This document shows, in pieces, positions 55,017-64,000 of a stretch of DNA of 64,000 nucleotides. A model generated the notes under the pieces. The model was not told the origin of the DNA. It did not search any database and worked only from the letters and a program-made list of their open reading frames with translations. The translations under genes were made by a program, and so were the position numbers. Origin of the DNA: Parafenestella ontariensis (taxonomy: Eukaryota; Ascomycota; Dothideomycetes; Pleosporales; Cucurbitariaceae); contig JAKGDA010000005.1 in assembly GCA_021596325.1 (NCBI GenBank), positions 62,001 through 126,000 of the forward strand. Reading direction: 5' to 3'. Position 1 is the first letter of the stretch; each line of letters opens with the position of its first letter.

Positions 55017-58000
55017 CTAACCCTGCGTAAGCCGAGCCTCCAGCGCCTCAGCCTGCGCGTCCTTCTTCGCGCACTCCTCCCAGGCCTGGACAACAGCGGC
55101 GTCAGAAGCCTCCCCATCGGTATTGAAGTCAATGGTCTTCAAGAACTCCACCAGCTTGATGTTACCAAGGAAGATCCGGTGCTGCAGCTTCATATTCGCA
55201 AGCACTGCCTTGGCGTGGTAGGCATGACTAGGACCCAGGTCGAGCTCCTCGCGCTCCACAGACGACATGGCAACGAAGGCCGCGATGAGATCAACCTTGG
55301 CGTGAGTCGAAGCGGCAGCATCGGGAAGAGAAGTGTAGAACTCCCGCAACGTGGTGATTCCGATCTGGGTCGTGTTGAGGCGGGATGACTTCTCAGCAGG
55401 CTTGGTGTCGGACACCGCTGGCGCAAAGCCGCTATGTCGACTCGCGGCCTGCGCCCAGGTTTCCATCTCCTCATGGGTTGGTCCATGATCCTGGGTGTCG
55501 GCCGAATCAGCCGGCAACACTGATGATTCAGACGTCGCGGGGTTGTGGATACCCGAGTCTGAGTCGGTCTTTGTCTTGGTGGATACGTTGTCCCGATTGA
55601 AAGTGGAAAAGAAGACATCTCGCTTGATCGCGTCGCGGTTGCCGATGTTAGATGGCATCGTTGGCACTATGCCAACGCGATTGCGCGTCGACTCATCGGG
55701 ACTGTCTGCAGTGGCGGGAGTGCTGACTTCCGATAGCTCGAACAGTACGTCTTCGATCTCTAGATGCAACTCTGAGACGTCCTCGTTCGTTGTCGCCTCC
55801 TCGATCTCCTCGATCGTCGCCGCGTTCTTGATCTCTGGTTGAGATGTCGAGATCTCTTCGTCAGTCGACGTCTTTAAGTCAAGGTCTTGGACGGTAGCAC
55901 CCGTGGCTGGCACTACCGATGACAGCTCTTCAACTGAAGAGTCTAATGAAACTGACTCTTGCGTGGCAGTCGTGTTATTCGTCGCAGCTGCCGTCATGTC
56001 GCCGTCTTGGTCCGGCTCCACGGGCTGGAGAAGACCAGTAGTCGTAGTCGTATCGGCTGCTTCGGCCGCGATTTCAGTGGTGGACAACTCGGGCGAATCT
56101 ACCGGGGAAGGGGGTGACTCCAAAACCGTATCGGAGGCTGCATCGTCCATGGAATACTCAACAGGAGCCTCACCATCTGGCACTGAGACGTCCACATCGA
56201 TCGTTGTCGACAGGTCGAAATGCACAGCTTCGCTAGTGTCCTTGGCCGAAGACTCCGTTGAGAGGGCCTCAATTGGAGAGGCGAGAGCTTCGATCTCGAG
56301 AGTTACAGCTGGTACATCCGTGACCTCTGCTGGTGTCGCGTCCTCTGCACTTGCAGGAGCTTCGTCGAGCTGCACTGGCGATGCGTTCATGATTTCCGGG
56401 CTGTTGGAAACAGGGCCTTGGACAGGACTGTCCGGTGTCCCAAACACATCAGCCGAGAACTCCAACTTTCGCGACGCAATGGGGAACGCCTTCTTGTACT
56501 TCGGTGCATCGTCGTCAAGCTTGAAGTCGAAGTTGCCGGCAGTGAACAAAGGCTCCTCTGGCTGTGGAGACGACTGACGTGCCTCGACAATCTTCTCCAA
56601 TGGCAATTTGCTGTACTTCGCGTTCTCCCAGCTAAAGGCGTCGGACGTTGGAGCGCCAAAGATGCGCTGGCCCTCTTCGATCATGATGACGGCTTGCTCA
56701 GCACGCTGTGCAAGTGCAATCTCTTGACAGACTGTCTGGTACGCCTTGTAATCCTTGCAGACACCTGCTGCCATCTCCTGGTCTTTGTCCGACAAGACTT
56801 CGCCGTTCTTGTCCAGAATAATCCAATTAGCTTCACCCAGCTCCGCGATGTCGATGTTCTTGTTCTGAAGCACCACCAGGTCCTCCATCAGCTTGGCGCG
56901 ACGAGTGGCCTCAACGGTGGGAGTCTTGGAGTAAAGCTCTTTCAGCTCCTCAATATCTTTCGAAAGCGGAGTTTGCTCGACTGCCAGAGATGCAACTGCG
57001 AAGGCCGCGTCCAGACTGGCCTCAGCGGCGGCGCGATGACGAGCAGCCTTCGCCTTCTTTTGCGCGGCGCCCGACTTCTTCTTCGACTTCGTTGTGGAGG
57101 GGACTGGCTCCGAAGCAACTTGAGAAGGAGTGGCTGTGATGCTGTGAGCAGAAGAGCAGGGTTGGCGATAACAAATAATCTTACCTTGCGCCTCTGCAGA
57201 TGCAATCTCATCTTGCTTTCGGATGACCTTTGCATCGACAGCTTTCTTTCCACCAATAACCTGTTGCTTGATGACGGGAACTGCTACCAGAGCTTTGGTG
57301 TCTTTCGATGCGGGCTTCGTATTGACACTTACATCCTTAGAAGGCACAACAGTCTTCTTCTGGCTATTGTTCGGCTCCTTGGGCGCATTGCGAGTCTCAT
57401 CGGTCGTCGTCTGATGTACCGCAGCAGCAGACTTGGTCTTCTTGCCACCCTTCTTGGCAGTCTGCCGAGTCGAAGACTGCGAAGGCTCCTTCGGAGACGC
57501 AGGGAGGCCTGGGAATGCTATTCGAGTTAGCGGACAGCCTTCAGAGTTGTCGGTGCCAGATGTCTTACCACTAGTAACAGCCTCAGGGGCAACCGCCTTC
57601 ATCTCTGGCGCCGGTGCTGTAGATCGAGTCGCAGCCTTATCGGTCACCTTCTCAGGACTCTTCAACTTCTTGATACCAGCTGCGTTGCACCAGGCATTAT
57701 GCGTCGGTGCGGTTGCGGGCCGGTACTCCACCTTTGTAGGTTGAAGGGGAGAAGTGCTCGACTTCGTGTCGGCCATATCGGCCACCTTCTCAGCAGACTT
57801 CACCTCCTTGAGGCCAGCTGTATTGCCCCAGGCGTTGTGTGTAGGCGCGGGAGCGGGAAGGTACTCAACCTTCTTAGGGCGAGTGGGGGAAGTATGCGAC
57901 TTCGTTCCTGCCTTCGGTAGCACCGAGTTGTTCATCCACTGTATAGGACGTGCAGGACGGTTTGGAAGTGAGATAGGCTTCTTAGCCGGGCCTTCGACGA

Positions 58001-58286
58001 TGCGGAGAACCTTGTTACCGATTGCGGTAGTGGCAATAGGCATCGTCTTGATGGCCGGCTTGCCAGCGGTCGTGCCGACGTCCTTGGGGATGGTGACAAC
58101 GCCTGCGGCGGAGTGCTCATCCCCAGAGACAGCGCGAGCTACTTCAAAGTCAGCATTCCCAAGTGGAGTGTCGCGTTCGCGGGGAAACATACCTGGAGCC
58201 TCAACGATGACGGTGTTGTCGGCACGCTTCTGCACAGCGGCGGCCTTCTTCGACTGCGACTTGGACTGGAAAGCGGACTTGCCCAT
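55017..58286 (-). CDS. Large unrecognised protein, tandem family member 1
   Basis: About 1038 aa from exons 58193-58286, 57569-58141, 57185-57517 and 55017-57133. I do not recognise the family. All three introns are 51 nt, phase 1 and stop-free, with GT...AG borders and, in two, GCTAAC/GCTGAC branch points. The ATG at 58286 (MGKSAFQSKSQSKK) is preferred to the longer open frame reaching 58457. Layout: basic, Lys/Ser-rich N-terminus, a two-copy block with the motif PTHNAW at residues 108-197, Lys-rich region (KSKKKSGAAQKKAKAARH), a helical segment (CKDYKAYQTVCQEIALAQ), a long Asp/Glu/Ser/Thr-rich tract, and a C-terminal domain of about 100 residues from ITTLREFYTSL to LVEFLKTIDFN. The last domain also ends the next two genes. 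Confidence 0.72.
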   Translation of the reverse strand: MGKSAFQSKSQSKKAAAVQKRADNTVIVEAPGMFPRERDTPLGNADFEVARAVSGDEHSAAGVVTIPKDVGTTAGKPAIKTMPIATTAIGNKVLRIVEGPAKKPISLPNRPARPIQWMNNSVLPKAGTKSHTSPTRPKKVEYLPAPAPTHNAWGNTAGLKEVKSAEKVADMADTKSSTSPLQPTKVEYRPATAPTHNAWCNAAGIKKLKSPEKVTDKAATRSTAPAPEMKAVAPEAVTSGKTSGTDNSEGCPLTRIAFPGLPASPKEPSQSSTRQTAKKGGKKTKSAAAVHQTTTDETRNAPKEPNNSQKKTVVPSKDVSVNTKPASKDTKALVAVPVIKQQVIGGKKAVDAKVIRKQDEIASAEAQGKIICYRQPCSSAHSITATPSQVASEPVPSTTKSKKKSGAAQKKAKAARHRAAAEASLDAAFAVASLAVEQTPLSKDIEELKELYSKTPTVEATRRAKLMEDLVVLQNKNIDIAELGEANWIILDKNGEVLSDKDQEMAAGVCKDYKAYQTVCQEIALAQRAEQAVIMIEEGQRIFGAPTSDAFSWENAKYSKLPLEKIVEARQSSPQPEEPLFTAGNFDFKLDDDAPKYKKAFPIASRKLEFSADVFGTPDSPVQGPVSNSPEIMNASPVQLDEAPASAEDATPAEVTDVPAVTLEIEALASPIEALSTESSAKDTSEAVHFDLSTTIDVDVSVPDGEAPVEYSMDDAASDTVLESPPSPVDSPELSTTEIAAEAADTTTTTGLLQPVEPDQDGDMTAAATNNTTATQESVSLDSSVEELSSVVPATGATVQDLDLKTSTDEEISTSQPEIKNAATIEEIEEATTNEDVSELHLEIEDVLFELSEVSTPATADSPDESTRNRVGIVPTMPSNIGNRDAIKRDVFFSTFNRDNVSTKTKTDSDSGIHNPATSESSVLPADSADTQDHGPTHEEMETWAQAASRHSGFAPAVSDTKPAEKSSRLNTTQIGITTLREFYTSLPDAAASTHAKVDLIAAFVAMSSVEREELDLGPSHAYHAKAVLANMKLQHRIFLGNIKLVEFLKTIDFNTDGEASDAAVVQAWEECAKKDAQAEALEARLTQG
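57645..57912 (-). repeat. Two-copy coding repeat with PTHNAW motif
   Basis: Units of about 45 codons at roughly 57789-57912 and 57645-57772. Both read SP-x2-P-x-KVEY then APTHNAW, then a G-(L/I)-K-x2-KS-x-EKV ending. The DNA is still clearly alike (for example GCGTTGT and CAGGC words on the plus strand), so the duplication is not ancient. Confidence 0.85.
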
Positions 58287-59366
58287 CTTTGCTAGTTTGA
58301 TTCTAATAGCAATAGGTGCCGTAATTGTAATGAGGGGGTTCGTAATGGGTACAGTTGAAAGAGTCGGAGGTTGAGAACTTAGACTTGTAGCTGTGGAGCT
58401 CTTGTGGATGTCAGTTCTCGGCGTAGAGGTGATCGTGGAAGTTGAGCGGTCGATCAACGTTGATTAAGGGAATGGGGAGGCAGCCCTGGCGGGAAAGAGT
58501 TATATCTTACTAGGGGAGAGGGAGAGGCGCGGGTCCGGGCATGCTGCCCGTACCTTGCGGGCTGCGTGAAGGCTCGATTAGGTGTAGTGTGTGATGTCAA
58601 GAGCTGTGAAAGCTAGCTGGGGGCTGATGCCTGTTGTATGACGTCTGCTGGGGAGAAGAGCTGGTCGGGAGAGAGGCAAGAGGGTGCAGAGCCAGTGAAA
58701 GGGGGTAAGTTTGGTTTGGGGAAACGAACGCAGGCCGAGTCAAACAGGCGGCAGCGCTCTTCCAATGAGCTCTTGGTACCGAGCTTATTCCCGTTTCACT
58801 CATATACGAATTAAGATCTGAGAGGATTTGGAGACTATAGGACACGGTCAAGCGGGCGTGGAGACACCTGGAACAAGAACACAGGTCATGACGAACAACG
58901 CTGAGTTCGTAACTGGACTCCAAGACTCTCGAACGCCGCTTTTGGAATAAAAATGGTGTCTAACTGTCAAGATTACCATTTATCCGCAACATAAGTTATA
59001 CGAAAATATCAATGGGAAAGAAAGATGGTCTATAGCTCGCCCGAGCTCTCAACAAACACATCACTGACTGAAAGTCAAATCACAATACCTTTGAGAAAGC
59101 ACAATTAGGCCACTGGTTGAGCGGATTCCAACAAAATGGATGATTATTTATTGAGCCACGAGACCCCAATTCGCTATAGGAAATCACTGTGAACTACTAC
59201 TACAAAGATGGGAAGTTCTTGAAGTCCGGAGACAACATAGGTGCTTCACCAGAACGGCAATTTGAAAGAATCGAATTGTTAAACAAACCGCTTCGCTCCG
59301 TGCCAAAAACTACTCCATATTCATATCCGTGATAGCCACCAGGAGCTCGAGGCACTCAACAATCGT
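58287..59366. other. Intergenic between tandem members 1 and 2
   Basis: 1.08 kb with the promoter of member 1 and the 3' flank of member 2. The right half is AT-rich. No gene seen. Confidence 0.45.
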
Positions 59367-62198
59367 TCAACACCACTTGCGAATCACCCACGCAAGCGCA
59401 TTGCCCGCGTCCGACTTGCGGAATTGCTTCTCATCGTCAGCCGCCGTCTGGAAAGCCTCGATCACTGCATCCATGGTCGTCTTTCCATCCTCGAAAGGCA
59501 GGAGCGCCAAGAAGTCGACAAGCTTCATTCGACCGAGCTTAATCTGGGCTTGGAGCAGACGGCTATGCATGACTATCTTTGCATTGAAAGCGCCGTCAAG
59601 AGCCTCCATTCCAGCAACTTCACGCTCCCGAGTAGAGAGCGCAGAGAAAGCAACCATGACGTCCTTTGTGGAGTAGGTCAGGCTGTCGCGAGCCAGAGTG
59701 GACAATTCGGTGGTGAAGTCAGCGAGAGAGATGGTGCCCATGTAGGTATTGTGGGCGCGCACCTCTGCAAGGGGCATGCGGTTGTTGCTCGCATCGTCCT
59801 CGCATGGGACCGACTCGACCTTCTTCTCTACAACCGTAGTATGTGCAGAGTGGCCGGGTGCCTCGCAAGTGTCGCGGATTCCATTAGTCCAACCAGCAGA
59901 CTCGAGAGGATCGCAGCGGTCCTCATAGGGATCGGCGATGGCGAACGTGTCAGTCTCTACTGCGGTCGTTGGGAATGGTGGAGATGATGGTGCTGACGAC
60001 AAAGCTGCAGCGGCGCTCGAACCATCGCTATAGTTCTTCGTCTCACTACCACTGGTTTCCACCTGGCCTAGGGTCATCTCGGTTTGTTCGTCATCTGCAT
60101 CGATCTCCCGACCATACTGCAAGACTTGCTGGTAAGCCTTCCAGTCATTCGGTGAAAACTTCTCTGGCACCTTGTGAGAATCGTGAATCTCCGCCAGTAC
60201 AATGTCGCACCGGCGAACAATGTCAAGCGTAGTCTCATCAAGAGTCACAATTTCTTGGCCGTCCTGCTCCTCGTGGATGACCTTGACATCCTCCTCGGCG
60301 TCATCTTGGTCGTCAAGACGATCGTCGGTGCCATGCTGGATGAGCATGCGCGATTCCAAGGCTGCGTAGTTGTAAGACTCCTCGTTTCGCACAACATCGA
60401 TCCCTTCGTCCAAGTCATCTGGGCCATGGCATAGAAGCATTCGCGACTCCATGGTCGCGTAATCGCACGGCGACTCGATCCGCACGATATGCTCCGCCTC
60501 CTCGTTTGATTCATCGAAGCCATGCGATAGGAGCATGCGCGACTCCAGCTCCGCATGTTGGTAGGCCTCCTCGATCCGTAGAACAGCCGTGTCTTCATCC
60601 AATTCATCGAAGCCGTGGCACAGGAGCATGCGCGACTCCAAGTTCTCGTGCTCGTAAGCCTCTTGAGTCAGCATGGTCAGCGCCGAGACAGGCTTTGCTT
60701 GGTGTTCATCTTCGGTGAGAGCAGGTGTTGATGTAGGCTTCGCATCGTCTTTGCTCTCGGTACCTTGACGAACAAATGCTGGCGTACCCGGAACGGAGCC
60801 AGTCTTCTTCTTCACAACACGAGTTGGGAACTTGTCCTCAGCTTGGCGTTGCGATGCTGTCAAAGCTGGATATGACTTGCTCTCATCCACGGTGGGGAGA
60901 GGAGGGAGCTTGACCGTGACCTTCGTGCCGCCAAGGATTACCGTGATATCCGAAGGCAACTTCTCGCCAGTGGGACGGATTGCGGAAAACACGACATCTT
61001 GTGCCGCCTTCGGAGTTGGAGCAGGAACGAGAGACAGAATGGCTTCCTTTTTTGCAACCTTCGCAGCGCGCGCCTTCTGCATCTTCTTGCGCTCGCTACG
61101 CGTCTTCTTCTTGCGAGAAGAGCTATCCGCCGTTGACTCATCCGAAGTTGGTTCTTCGACAGTCGCGATTACAGCGCCGGTCTTCTCTTGCGCGACACGA
61201 GCTGCCTTCTTCGAAACTTTAGTCAAGTCGCGCTCGAGCGCGCCGAAACGATTCCTGGACTCCTCTGCTGGGGCGGCCTTGGTGACGTTGGAGGTCTTGT
61301 TGGGCTTATCTGGCACCGTAATCCAACCCTTGGTCTCATCCGATTCCGTCTTGTCAATTGATTTAACTAGATGATTGACTGTCGCCGTCGGAGCAACTGG
61401 GGTTCGACCAAGAGCAGGGAACTTGGAGTTCAGCTTGGAGGACAGCTGCTGTGTATTCGTATTCACAGGAGCAATGACTGTCTTGCTCGCACCTGTGTTG
61501 TTTGAGACCGTAAGACACTTTGTCTGGGTGACTGATAGCTTCGAGGACTTCTTACCAGAATTTGTGCTCCAGGCATTGGCGAACACGCCAGGAGTGTGTG
61601 GCGTCGATGCGGTCTTCTTTGGCTTTAAGGGCGCAGCCGCTCCAAGATCAGGGAGGTGGACATTCCCAGCTACAGTGGGCTTCCATGCGGACTTTGCTGA
61701 GGCAGACCAGGCGCCCAAAGCAGGCTGCGGTGATACGTATTGAGGCTTCGATGGCTTGACCTGCGCGCCACCTGCAATGTCCGAGAACGACTTTGTGAGT
61801 GGTGCCGGTAGAGGCGCAGCCTTTAGGAACGATTTCGTGAGCGGACCTGGGATAGCGGCGGCCTTCAGGAACTTAGTCTTCGTAGTGTAGCCGTCCTTGA
61901 GGTCGTCGGTCTTGAGAACGGCGCGGTTCTGGACAATGGGCTCTGCTGCGTGCTTTGCGACAGCGGCGTCGAAAGTCTCCTTGTCCATGCGGACAGCTGA
62001 TAGTGTGTTAGCCGTGGCTTCTATAATGGCTTGTATATGATGGGACTTACACTTTGGAGCCATGGGGGAGGGGATGGCTGTAGTGGCTGCGCCATGCTTG
62101 CGCTCACGCTTCTTCTCGCGCTGCGAAGTCTTCATCTTGATGGGCACATTTGGAGTGGCAACAGTGCCAGTCGACTGGGTGTTCTTCGTGAGGGACAT
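59367..62198 (-). CDS. Large unrecognised protein, tandem family member 2
   Basis: About 925 aa from exons 62051-62198 and 59367-61996. A 54-nt, phase 1, stop-free intron follows MAPKS. The ATG at 62198 (MSLTKNTQSTG) is preferred because the frame upstream has unlike composition. Layout: basic N-terminus, two-copy LKAA-x-P-x-PLTKSF repeat, ANAW motif followed by a G-K-x-S-K pattern as in member 1, Lys-rich helix (RSERKKMQKARAAKVAKK), four-copy ESRMLL repeat (residues 495-620), WKAYQQVLQYGREI equivalent to the KAYQ segment in member 1, then a C-terminal domain from ISLADFTTEL to LVDFLALLPF. Function unknown. No transmembrane or enzyme motif is seen. Confidence 0.72.
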   Translation of the reverse strand: MSLTKNTQSTGTVATPNVPIKMKTSQREKKRERKHGAATTAIPSPMAPKCKSHHIQAIIEATANTLSAVRMDKETFDAAVAKHAAEPIVQNRAVLKTDDLKDGYTTKTKFLKAAAIPGPLTKSFLKAAPLPAPLTKSFSDIAGGAQVKPSKPQYVSPQPALGAWSASAKSAWKPTVAGNVHLPDLGAAAPLKPKKTASTPHTPGVFANAWSTNSGKKSSKLSVTQTKCLTVSNNTGASKTVIAPVNTNTQQLSSKLNSKFPALGRTPVAPTATVNHLVKSIDKTESDETKGWITVPDKPNKTSNVTKAAPAEESRNRFGALERDLTKVSKKAARVAQEKTGAVIATVEEPTSDESTADSSSRKKKTRSERKKMQKARAAKVAKKEAILSLVPAPTPKAAQDVVFSAIRPTGEKLPSDITVILGGTKVTVKLPPLPTVDESKSYPALTASQRQAEDKFPTRVVKKKTGSVPGTPAFVRQGTESKDDAKPTSTPALTEDEHQAKPVSALTMLTQEAYEHENLESRMLLCHGFDELDEDTAVLRIEEAYQHAELESRMLLSHGFDESNEEAEHIVRIESPCDYATMESRMLLCHGPDDLDEGIDVVRNEESYNYAALESRMLIQHGTDDRLDDQDDAEEDVKVIHEEQDGQEIVTLDETTLDIVRRCDIVLAEIHDSHKVPEKFSPNDWKAYQQVLQYGREIDADDEQTEMTLGQVETSGSETKNYSDGSSAAAALSSAPSSPPFPTTAVETDTFAIADPYEDRCDPLESAGWTNGIRDTCEAPGHSAHTTVVEKKVESVPCEDDASNNRMPLAEVRAHNTYMGTISLADFTTELSTLARDSLTYSTKDVMVAFSALSTREREVAGMEALDGAFNAKIVMHSRLLQAQIKLGRMKLVDFLALLPFEDGKTTMDAVIEAFQTAADDEKQFRKSDAGNALAWVIRKWC
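60280..60665 (-). repeat. Four tandem coding repeats with ESRMLL-x-HG core
   Basis: Four units of about 32 residues, each with a Tyr or Asp start, (N/E/T/A)-(L/M)ESRML(L/I)-x-HG and then an acidic stretch ending in (V/I)R-x-E. The cores read ESRMLLCHG, ESRMLLSHG, ESRMLLCHG and ESRMLIQHG. At the DNA level each core keeps the plus-strand word GCATGCGCGA or a close form. Confidence 0.92.
61795..61875 (-). repeat. Two-copy short coding repeat, PLTKSF
   Basis: Two adjacent copies of a unit of about 14 residues reading F-LKAA-(A/P)-(I/L)-P-(G/A)-PLTKS. It lies in the N-terminal part of tandem member 2. Confidence 0.8.
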
Positions 62199-63257
62199 GC
62201 TGGAACGGTTTCTTCTAGAGTCACTAACAGTGCCCAGCAGGCAGATGATATGGATAGAGCTGTCGAAGGACGGGTGCGTACCAGGACCTGCGGAAGTGTG
62301 AAGTGTAGAGTGAGTATCGAAAAGGAATGGCTTGGAAATTGTCCAGAAGCTGTGAGAGTTGAAGATGTCAACTTGAACTTGAGAGAAAGTTGGGTGCGTC
62401 TGCTTTCCGAGTTCGGTGGAGAAGAAGTGTAAGGTGGTGCGGGAATAGTTTATGAACCTCCAGGGGTGAGGGGCGGATACGCTAGGCCAGAGGCTACAGG
62501 CACGCCCACGGACGGTTGCTGCTGTGAATCGGTTGCTAAGGGGACCGACAGGTTGTTTCACTGTAGAGTTGAAGTTGAGAAGAGTTGGTGGGAGGCTCGC
62601 CTCGAGTGATAAGGGTTGAGACGACATGGGCTGGTGAAAGGCATAGAACGTACGTGGGCTGGTACAACGCCATTGTTCACGAACAAAATGGATATCAACG
62701 AATATATATTATACAAGCCGGGTCATCTACATCAGAAATCAAGTATGCGCGAGTAAGTATCCAACAAGACTCAAGCATAATCGACTGACTGATTAGGTAC
62801 AGGGTGAAGTGGCTCACCTCGTATAGATTCTTGTTCTCTGAGAGGCACGTAAGATTGCACGATTCAACTGTGGTCATGACCGATTGAACAGGATTTCGCA
62901 TTGCTGTTTGCTAGTCTGCTTTAAAAATGTTTTGTGATTCTTTGCTAACTCCAAATCCAAGAAACCGCCCCTTCCAACGAGGAAAGATATTGTATCAATG
63001 TCCTCTCATTTCGTAAATACTCCAGTCATCCATGTGGTACTCCTAAGGGATCCATCCTCCGCGAGGGGCTAAATTTTAACAGCAATGCTCTCATATATTA
63101 AAACTGGCTGTACAAATATATAATCATTGACAACCGAAATAGAAAAGCCCACGAAAGCGAGTACTTTAACATAATGGCGTCTTTTGGACCTTGTGGCACA
63201 TGGTTAGTACATATTTCTTCTGTAGCGCACTGAAAACATACCTAACTGTCCGCAACT
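62199..63257. other. Intergenic between tandem members 2 and 3
   Basis: 1.06 kb with the promoter of member 2 and the 3' flank of member 3. AT-rich toward the right. No gene recognised. Confidence 0.45.
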
Positions 63258-64000
63258 TTAAATGATCTTGCCAAGTGCACGACCTAGTACGCCCATGATG
63301 CCCGTGGCCGCCATACGCTGAACGCCTATCTCTTTCATGCTCAGCTTCTTGAAGACCGTATAAATTCCACGGACGGAAGTCTCCTCGCTAAGGTCGAATT
63401 CCAGCTCGGAGAGGAATACAGCAAGGACAGTGGTTCCAAGCACAATAGTGTGAGGCAGGATCCGGCTGCGCAGAATACTAATGGTAGTGCATGAGCGAGG
63501 CAGCAAAGCCTCTCCAAGTTTATGGCGCTCATAGTCCACTAGCTGCAGGAATGCTGTGGTAACCGCCGTCTTGGTCGCGTTTCCGTTCTTCTCGACATGT
63601 AGCTCATTCAAGAACGTGAATAACGACTCAGTACCCAGCATCGTATGCGCGAGCTCGCGGGCCCAATCAGTAGCAGCAGTTGATGTGCTCACTTCGGTAG
63701 TACTGAAATAGGTCTCGGTCCTGGTGGTTTGACCTGCGTCATCTGGGCCTTCAGAGTCCATACGAGGGTCAGCGGTCGAAAATATATGGCACAGTTCTTC
63801 CTGCGCATCGATATCTTTCTCCGGTTCGGCCTGATGCATGATGTCTTCATCACTGCACCCAGTGTCTTGCTTTTCATGTGAGAAGTCAAGGGAAGCCTCG
63901 TCGTATTCTCCGTGTTGAGGTAAATGTGATGTATCATCCACGACTGACTCGTGGATAACACCGAAGGATCTGAAGCCGAGGAATGGGTCATAGTGCTCGA
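63258..64000 (-). CDS. Tandem family member 3, 5' partial
   Basis: The frame is open to the end of the window (at least 247 codons), so the start lies beyond base 64000. The visible N-terminal part is acidic. The final 140 residues carry the same domain as members 1 and 2: LFTFLNELHVEKNG, TTAFLQLVDYERHKLGEALL, ISILRSRILPHTIVLGTTVL and AVFLSELEFDL. After it, member 3 has an extra short helix and a hydrophobic, Gly-rich end (ATGIMGVLGRALGKII) that the other two lack. Same strand as members 1 and 2. Function unknown. Confidence 0.68.
   Translation of the reverse strand, partial: EHYDPFLGFRSFGVIHESVVDDTSHLPQHGEYDEASLDFSHEKQDTGCSDEDIMHQAEPEKDIDAQEELCHIFSTADPRMDSEGPDDAGQTTRTETYFSTTEVSTSTAATDWARELAHTMLGTESLFTFLNELHVEKNGNATKTAVTTAFLQLVDYERHKLGEALLPRSCTTISILRSRILPHTIVLGTTVLAVFLSELEFDLSEETSVRGIYTVFKKLSMKEIGVQRMAATGIMGVLGRALGKII

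Noticed and set aside
56418..57530. A 370-codon plus-strand open frame
   Set aside because: It lies wholly antisense to tandem member 1, has Leu/Arg-rich composition without any domain, and is explained by the codon bias of the opposite strand.
1..64000. tRNA, rRNA, CRISPR arrays and intact transposons
   Set aside because: No B-box-like GGTTCRANNCC in a cloverleaf context, no rRNA words, no regularly spaced repeats, and no reverse transcriptase, transposase or terminal repeats were found by eye. A covariance-model search could still find a missed small RNA.

Overview
The window is nuclear DNA of a filamentous ascomycete (Pezizomycotina). A Dothideomycete is the best guess, but this rests on gene families and style, not on a marker gene. 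Supporting signs are eukaryotic genes with short introns (about 45-75 bp, GTAAGT-like donors, GCTAAC/GCTGAC-like branch points), HET-domain proteins, a thaumatin-like protein, a BRCT-WGR-PARP, a Pex22-like peroxin and several fungal F-box-like proteins. I see no rRNA, tRNA, CRISPR array or intact transposon. Gene order looks like ordinary chromosome arm with patches of accessory material.

Layout. 1-21 kb: the 3' part of an OSH1/OSH2-type oxysterol-binding protein, an SDR, a HET-domain protein, a secreted PI-PLC-like enzyme, a second SDR, an MFS hexose transporter, a SAC/hSac2 phosphoinositide phosphatase, a microbial-type PARG-like macrodomain protein and a GPI-like thaumatin protein. 22-31 kb: SCS7-type fatty acid 2-hydroxylase, an RBM39-like splicing factor, and two adjacent unrecognised genes that share a Cys/His pattern. 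31-33 kb: a truncated beta-lactamase-like gene abutting a truncated P450, apparently a deletion scar. 33-48 kb: mostly housekeeping genes (Xaa-Pro aminopeptidase with a long tail, PARP, F-box/LRR-like protein, Pex22-like peroxin, eIF2B-gamma, acetate-type transporter). 49-54 kb: a mutated copy of the eIF2B-gamma 3' end, a second HET protein, an RNase H-like gene and D-arabinono-1,4-lactone oxidase. 55-64 kb: three same-strand, unrecognised genes coding for large repeat-rich proteins that share a C-terminal domain.

How they fit together. Several genes act on lipids and phosphoinositides (OSBP, PI-PLC, SAC phosphatase, SCS7) and two make or remove ADP-ribose (PARP, PARG), but they are dispersed and there is no sign of a functional cluster. 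The most novel-looking element is the 55-64 kb tandem family. It has its own internal repeats (four copies of an ESRMLL-x-HG unit in one member, two copies of a 'NAW' block in another) and, in the first member, three stop-free introns of exactly 51 nt in the same phase.

All exon boundaries were worked out by eye from splice consensus and reading frame. Every multi-exon model was checked so that phases add up, but none has transcript support.
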